Source: Pannonibacter sp. SL95 (GTDB taxonomy: Bacteria > Pseudomonadota > Alphaproteobacteria > Rhizobiales > Stappiaceae). Taken from it: a stretch of 64,000 nucleotides of DNA. Shown in pieces: positions 61,979-64,000 of the stretch (positions are counted from its first letter, which is position 1; the number at the start of each line of letters is the position of its first letter). The stretch lies in the NCBI RefSeq assembly GCF_026672425.1, contig NZ_JAPPRC010000004.1:62001-126000 (forward strand). Reading direction: 5' to 3'. The notes under the pieces were generated by a model. That model made no database searches. It saw nothing but the letters and a program-made list of their open reading frames with translations, and had not been told where the DNA came from. The position numbers were made by a program, and so were the translations under genes.

Positions 61979-63199
61979 TCAGCCGAGCTTGTTGCGCTTG
62001 GCGAGCGTACGCAGACGCAGAGCGTTCAGCTTGATGAAGCCGGCTGCATCCTTCTGGTCGTAGGCGCCCTGGTCGTCCTCGAACGTCACCAGCTTGTCGG
62101 AGTAGAGCGACTTCGGGCTCTCGCGGCCGGTGACCATGACGTTGCCCTTGTAGAGCTTCAGGGTCACTTCGCCCTCGACATGCTCCTGGCTCTTGTCGAT
62201 GAGAGCCTGCAGCATCTCGCGCTCCGGCGAGAACCAGAAGCCGTAATAGATCAACTCGGCATAGCGCGGCATGATCTCGTCCTTGAGATGCGCGGCGCCA
62301 CGGTCCAGCGTGATCGATTCCATGGCCCGGTGGGCGGTGAGCAGGATGGTGCCGCCCGGGGTCTCGTAGACGCCACGGCTCTTCATGCCAACGAAACGGT
62401 TCTCGACGAGATCAAGACGGCCGATGCCGTTGTCACGGCCATAGTCGTTGAGCTTGGCCAGCAGCGTTGCCGGCGACAGGCGTTCGCCGTTGATCGACAC
62501 GGCGTCGCCGCGCTCGAAGCCGATCTTGATGACGGTGGCCTTATCCGGGGCAGCTTCCGGAGAGATCGTGCGCATGTGCACGTATTCCGGGGCTTCCATG
62601 GCCGGATCTTCCAGCACCTTGCCCTCAGAGGACGAGTGCAGCAGGTTGGCATCCACGGAGAACGGAGCCTCGCCTTTCTTGTCCTTGGCCACCGGAATCT
62701 GATGCTTCTCGGCGAAGTCCAGGAGGTCAGTGCGGCTCTTGAAGGTCCAGTCACGCCATGGCGCGATGATCTTGATGTCCGGGTTGAGCGCATAGGCCGA
62801 CAGCTCGAAGCGAACCTGGTCGTTGCCCTTGCCGGTCGCACCATGGGCGATGGCATCGGCGCCGGTCTTCTTGGCAATCTCGATCAGATGCTTGGAAATC
62901 AACGGACGGGCGATCGACGTACCCAGCAGGTAAACGCCTTCGTAGACGGCGTTGGCGCGGAACATCGGGAACACGAAGTCGCGGACGAATTCCTCGCGCA
63001 CGTCTTCGATGAAGATTTCCTTGATGCCAAGCATCTCGGCCTTCTTGCGGGCCGGTTCCAGTTCTTCGCCCTGGCCGAGGTCAGCGGTAAAGGTCACCAC
63101 TTCGGCGCCCAGCTCCGTCTGGAGCCACTTCAGAATGATGGAGGTGTCGAGGCCGCCGGAATAGGCAAGCACGACCTTCTTGATGTCGCCATGGGCCAT
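61979..63199 (-). CDS. argG: Argininosuccinate synthase
   Basis: Condenses citrulline and aspartate with ATP to argininosuccinate in arginine synthesis. The 406-residue length is typical. The PP-loop AYSGGLDTS at residues 12-20 and the segments [31 protein letters not shown] and the C-terminal [21 protein letters not shown] confirm it. The ATG at 63199 gives the family start [16 protein letters not shown]; the longer frame to 63265 is unconserved. It is monocistronic with its own terminator and divergent from opgG. Confidence 0.97.
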   Translation of the reverse strand: MAHGDIKKVVLAYSGGLDTSIILKWLQTELGAEVVTFTADLGQGEELEPARKKAEMLGIKEIFIEDVREEFVRDFVFPMFRANAVYEGVYLLGTSIARPLISKHLIEIAKKTGADAIAHGATGKGNDQVRFELSAYALNPDIKIIAPWRDWTFKSRTDLLDFAEKHQIPVAKDKKGEAPFSVDANLLHSSSEGKVLEDPAMEAPEYVHMRTISPEAAPDKATVIKIGFERGDAVSINGERLSPATLLAKLNDYGRDNGIGRLDLVENRFVGMKSRGVYETPGGTILLTAHRAMESITLDRGAAHLKDEIMPRYAELIYYGFWFSPEREMLQALIDKSQEHVEGEVTLKLYKGNVMVTGRESPKSLYSDKLVTFEDDQGAYDQKDAAGFIKLNALRLRTLAKRNKLG

Positions 63200-63469
63200 G
63201 AGAAATGTCCGATGCTGTTCTGCGAGATGTTCCTGGCGTCCGGCGCAGTCTCCGGAAGCCCTCAAAAACCGGGGGCACTCTAGTCAGGACGGTGCGGGCT
63301 GGAAAGTCCCTTTTGTGAGACGGCTTCACCTTGTTCAAAAATGGCAGGTCCTGCAACGATTCTGCCGCTTGCGGGGTTCATGACGCAGTTGTATTTTCCG
63401 CCGCCGCCTTGTGGGGAGGCAGAACGTGCCCCCCTGCAGCTTCAGGCGCCTTTGCCACAAGGGTGACCC

Positions 63470-64000
63470 ATGCGTTTCATCGCTTCCTGCCTTCTTCTCC
63501 TTGGAATTCTCGCCGCCCCCGCCCTCCCCGCGGTCGCCGGCGACCTGTCCGCCAAGCGCGGCCCAGCCGAACCGTTCAGCTTCGACGCCGTGATCGATCA
63601 GGCAAAGGCACTGGGGTCCAAGCCCTATGTCGAGCCGCGCAGCCGCGCAGCCGAGACGCTGGAAAAGATCGACTTTGATGCGCACTGGAAGATCCGCTTC
63701 GATGCGGACGAGACCGTGAACATCTCGGACAAGGCTCCGGTCCAGTTCTTCCACCTCGGCCGCTACTTCAAGCAGCCGGTCAAGATCTACGAGGTCAACA
63801 GCGGTGTTGCCCGTGAGATCCTGTACGATCCGACCTATTTTTCCAGCCCGGACAACAGCCCGGCGCGTGATCTGCCGGCCGACATCGGCTTCGCCGGCTT
63901 CCGCATCATGCGCGGCAACCTGAAGACCGACTGGATCTCCTTCCTTGGCGCGTCCTACTTCCGCACGGACGGCCAGTCCAACCAGTACGGCCAGTCTGCC
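63470..64000 (+). CDS. Periplasmic glucan biosynthesis protein (OpgG/MdoG type), 3' end cut by window
   Basis: The first 177 codons of an OpgG/OpgD-type protein needed for osmoregulated periplasmic glucan backbone synthesis. The signal peptide (IASCLLLLGILAAPALPAVAG) is followed by FSFDAVIDQAKALGSKPYVEP, YDPTYFSSPDN, IGFAGFRIMRGNLKTDWISFLGASYFRTDGQSNQYGQSA, matching the family N-domain. The start ATG 63470 is preceded by AAGGGTGA. Whether it is OpgG or OpgD cannot be told from this part. The frame remains open to the window end. Confidence 0.9.
   Translation, partial: MRFIASCLLLLGILAAPALPAVAGDLSAKRGPAEPFSFDAVIDQAKALGSKPYVEPRSRAAETLEKIDFDAHWKIRFDADETVNISDKAPVQFFHLGRYFKQPVKIYEVNSGVAREILYDPTYFSSPDNSPARDLPADIGFAGFRIMRGNLKTDWISFLGASYFRTDGQSNQYGQSA

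Overview
This is a GC-rich bacterial chromosome window with tightly packed genes and short intergenic spaces. The gene content points to an alphaproteobacterium of the Hyphomicrobiales type, possibly a Stappia/Labrenzia/Pannonibacter relative. The reasons are a fused SecDF, the ethylmalonyl-CoA pathway enzymes Ccr, Ecm and mesaconyl-CoA hydratase, aerobic cobaltochelatase CobS-CobT, the xerD-small membrane protein-aroK-aroB-CorC order, and the CnoX-LonN-Trm112 order. The genus is inference. No rRNA, CRISPR array, prophage or insertion sequence with a transposase is visible.

Layout. 1-6.5 kb holds asd (cut by the window edge), a YdhR-like/HxlR divergent pair, a TenA-like gene, DMT and TauE transporters, a threonine dehydratase-like enzyme and leuB. 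7.1-7.8 kb is a VapBC toxin-antitoxin pair with a clear palindromic operator. 8-20.2 kb contains three ethylmalonyl-CoA pathway genes (ecm, divergent ccr, mesaconyl-CoA hydratase). Between them lie secDF, a tandem-receiver protein, a CAP-domain lipoprotein, and a bicarbonate module: an SbtA-like Na+/HCO3- transporter, an SbtB-like PII protein and a beta-carbonic anhydrase. 20.3-26 kb holds a frameshifted amidase, xerD and the aroK-aroB-CorC operon. 26-31.3 kb holds BolA, a J-domain protein, cobS, cobT and a phytase/esterase-like secreted protein. 31.6-40 kb holds a queuosine-precursor transporter, rpmB, accA, an L,D-transpeptidase lipoprotein, pdxY and ispG. 40-44 kb holds two consecutive membrane proteins, 3-hydroxybutyrate dehydrogenase and a patatin. 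44-48 kb holds a secreted pentapeptide-repeat protein, MipA, cytochrome c, a TetR/DUF2306 pair with a duplicated operator, and two identical tRNA-Gly genes. 48-52.5 kb is housekeeping. 52.5-55 kb is an orphan flippase plus a FemAB/GNAT-like pair. 55-64 kb holds an acyl-CoA synthetase, TspO, MltB, SppA, ihfB, a TRIC channel, argG and the start of opgG.

How parts work together. Ccr carboxylates crotonyl-CoA with CO2, Ecm rearranges ethylmalonyl-CoA, and mesaconyl-CoA hydratase makes beta-methylmalyl-CoA. This is acetyl-CoA assimilation without isocitrate lyase. The SbtA/SbtB/carbonic anhydrase genes sit inside this region and could supply inorganic carbon to those carboxylations (inference). 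3-hydroxybutyrate dehydrogenase fits polyhydroxybutyrate or ketone-body turnover feeding the same pathway. Several intergenic gaps hold palindromic repeats built on CCCGGCC...GCCGGG or GCTCCTGC...GCAGGAGC cores.
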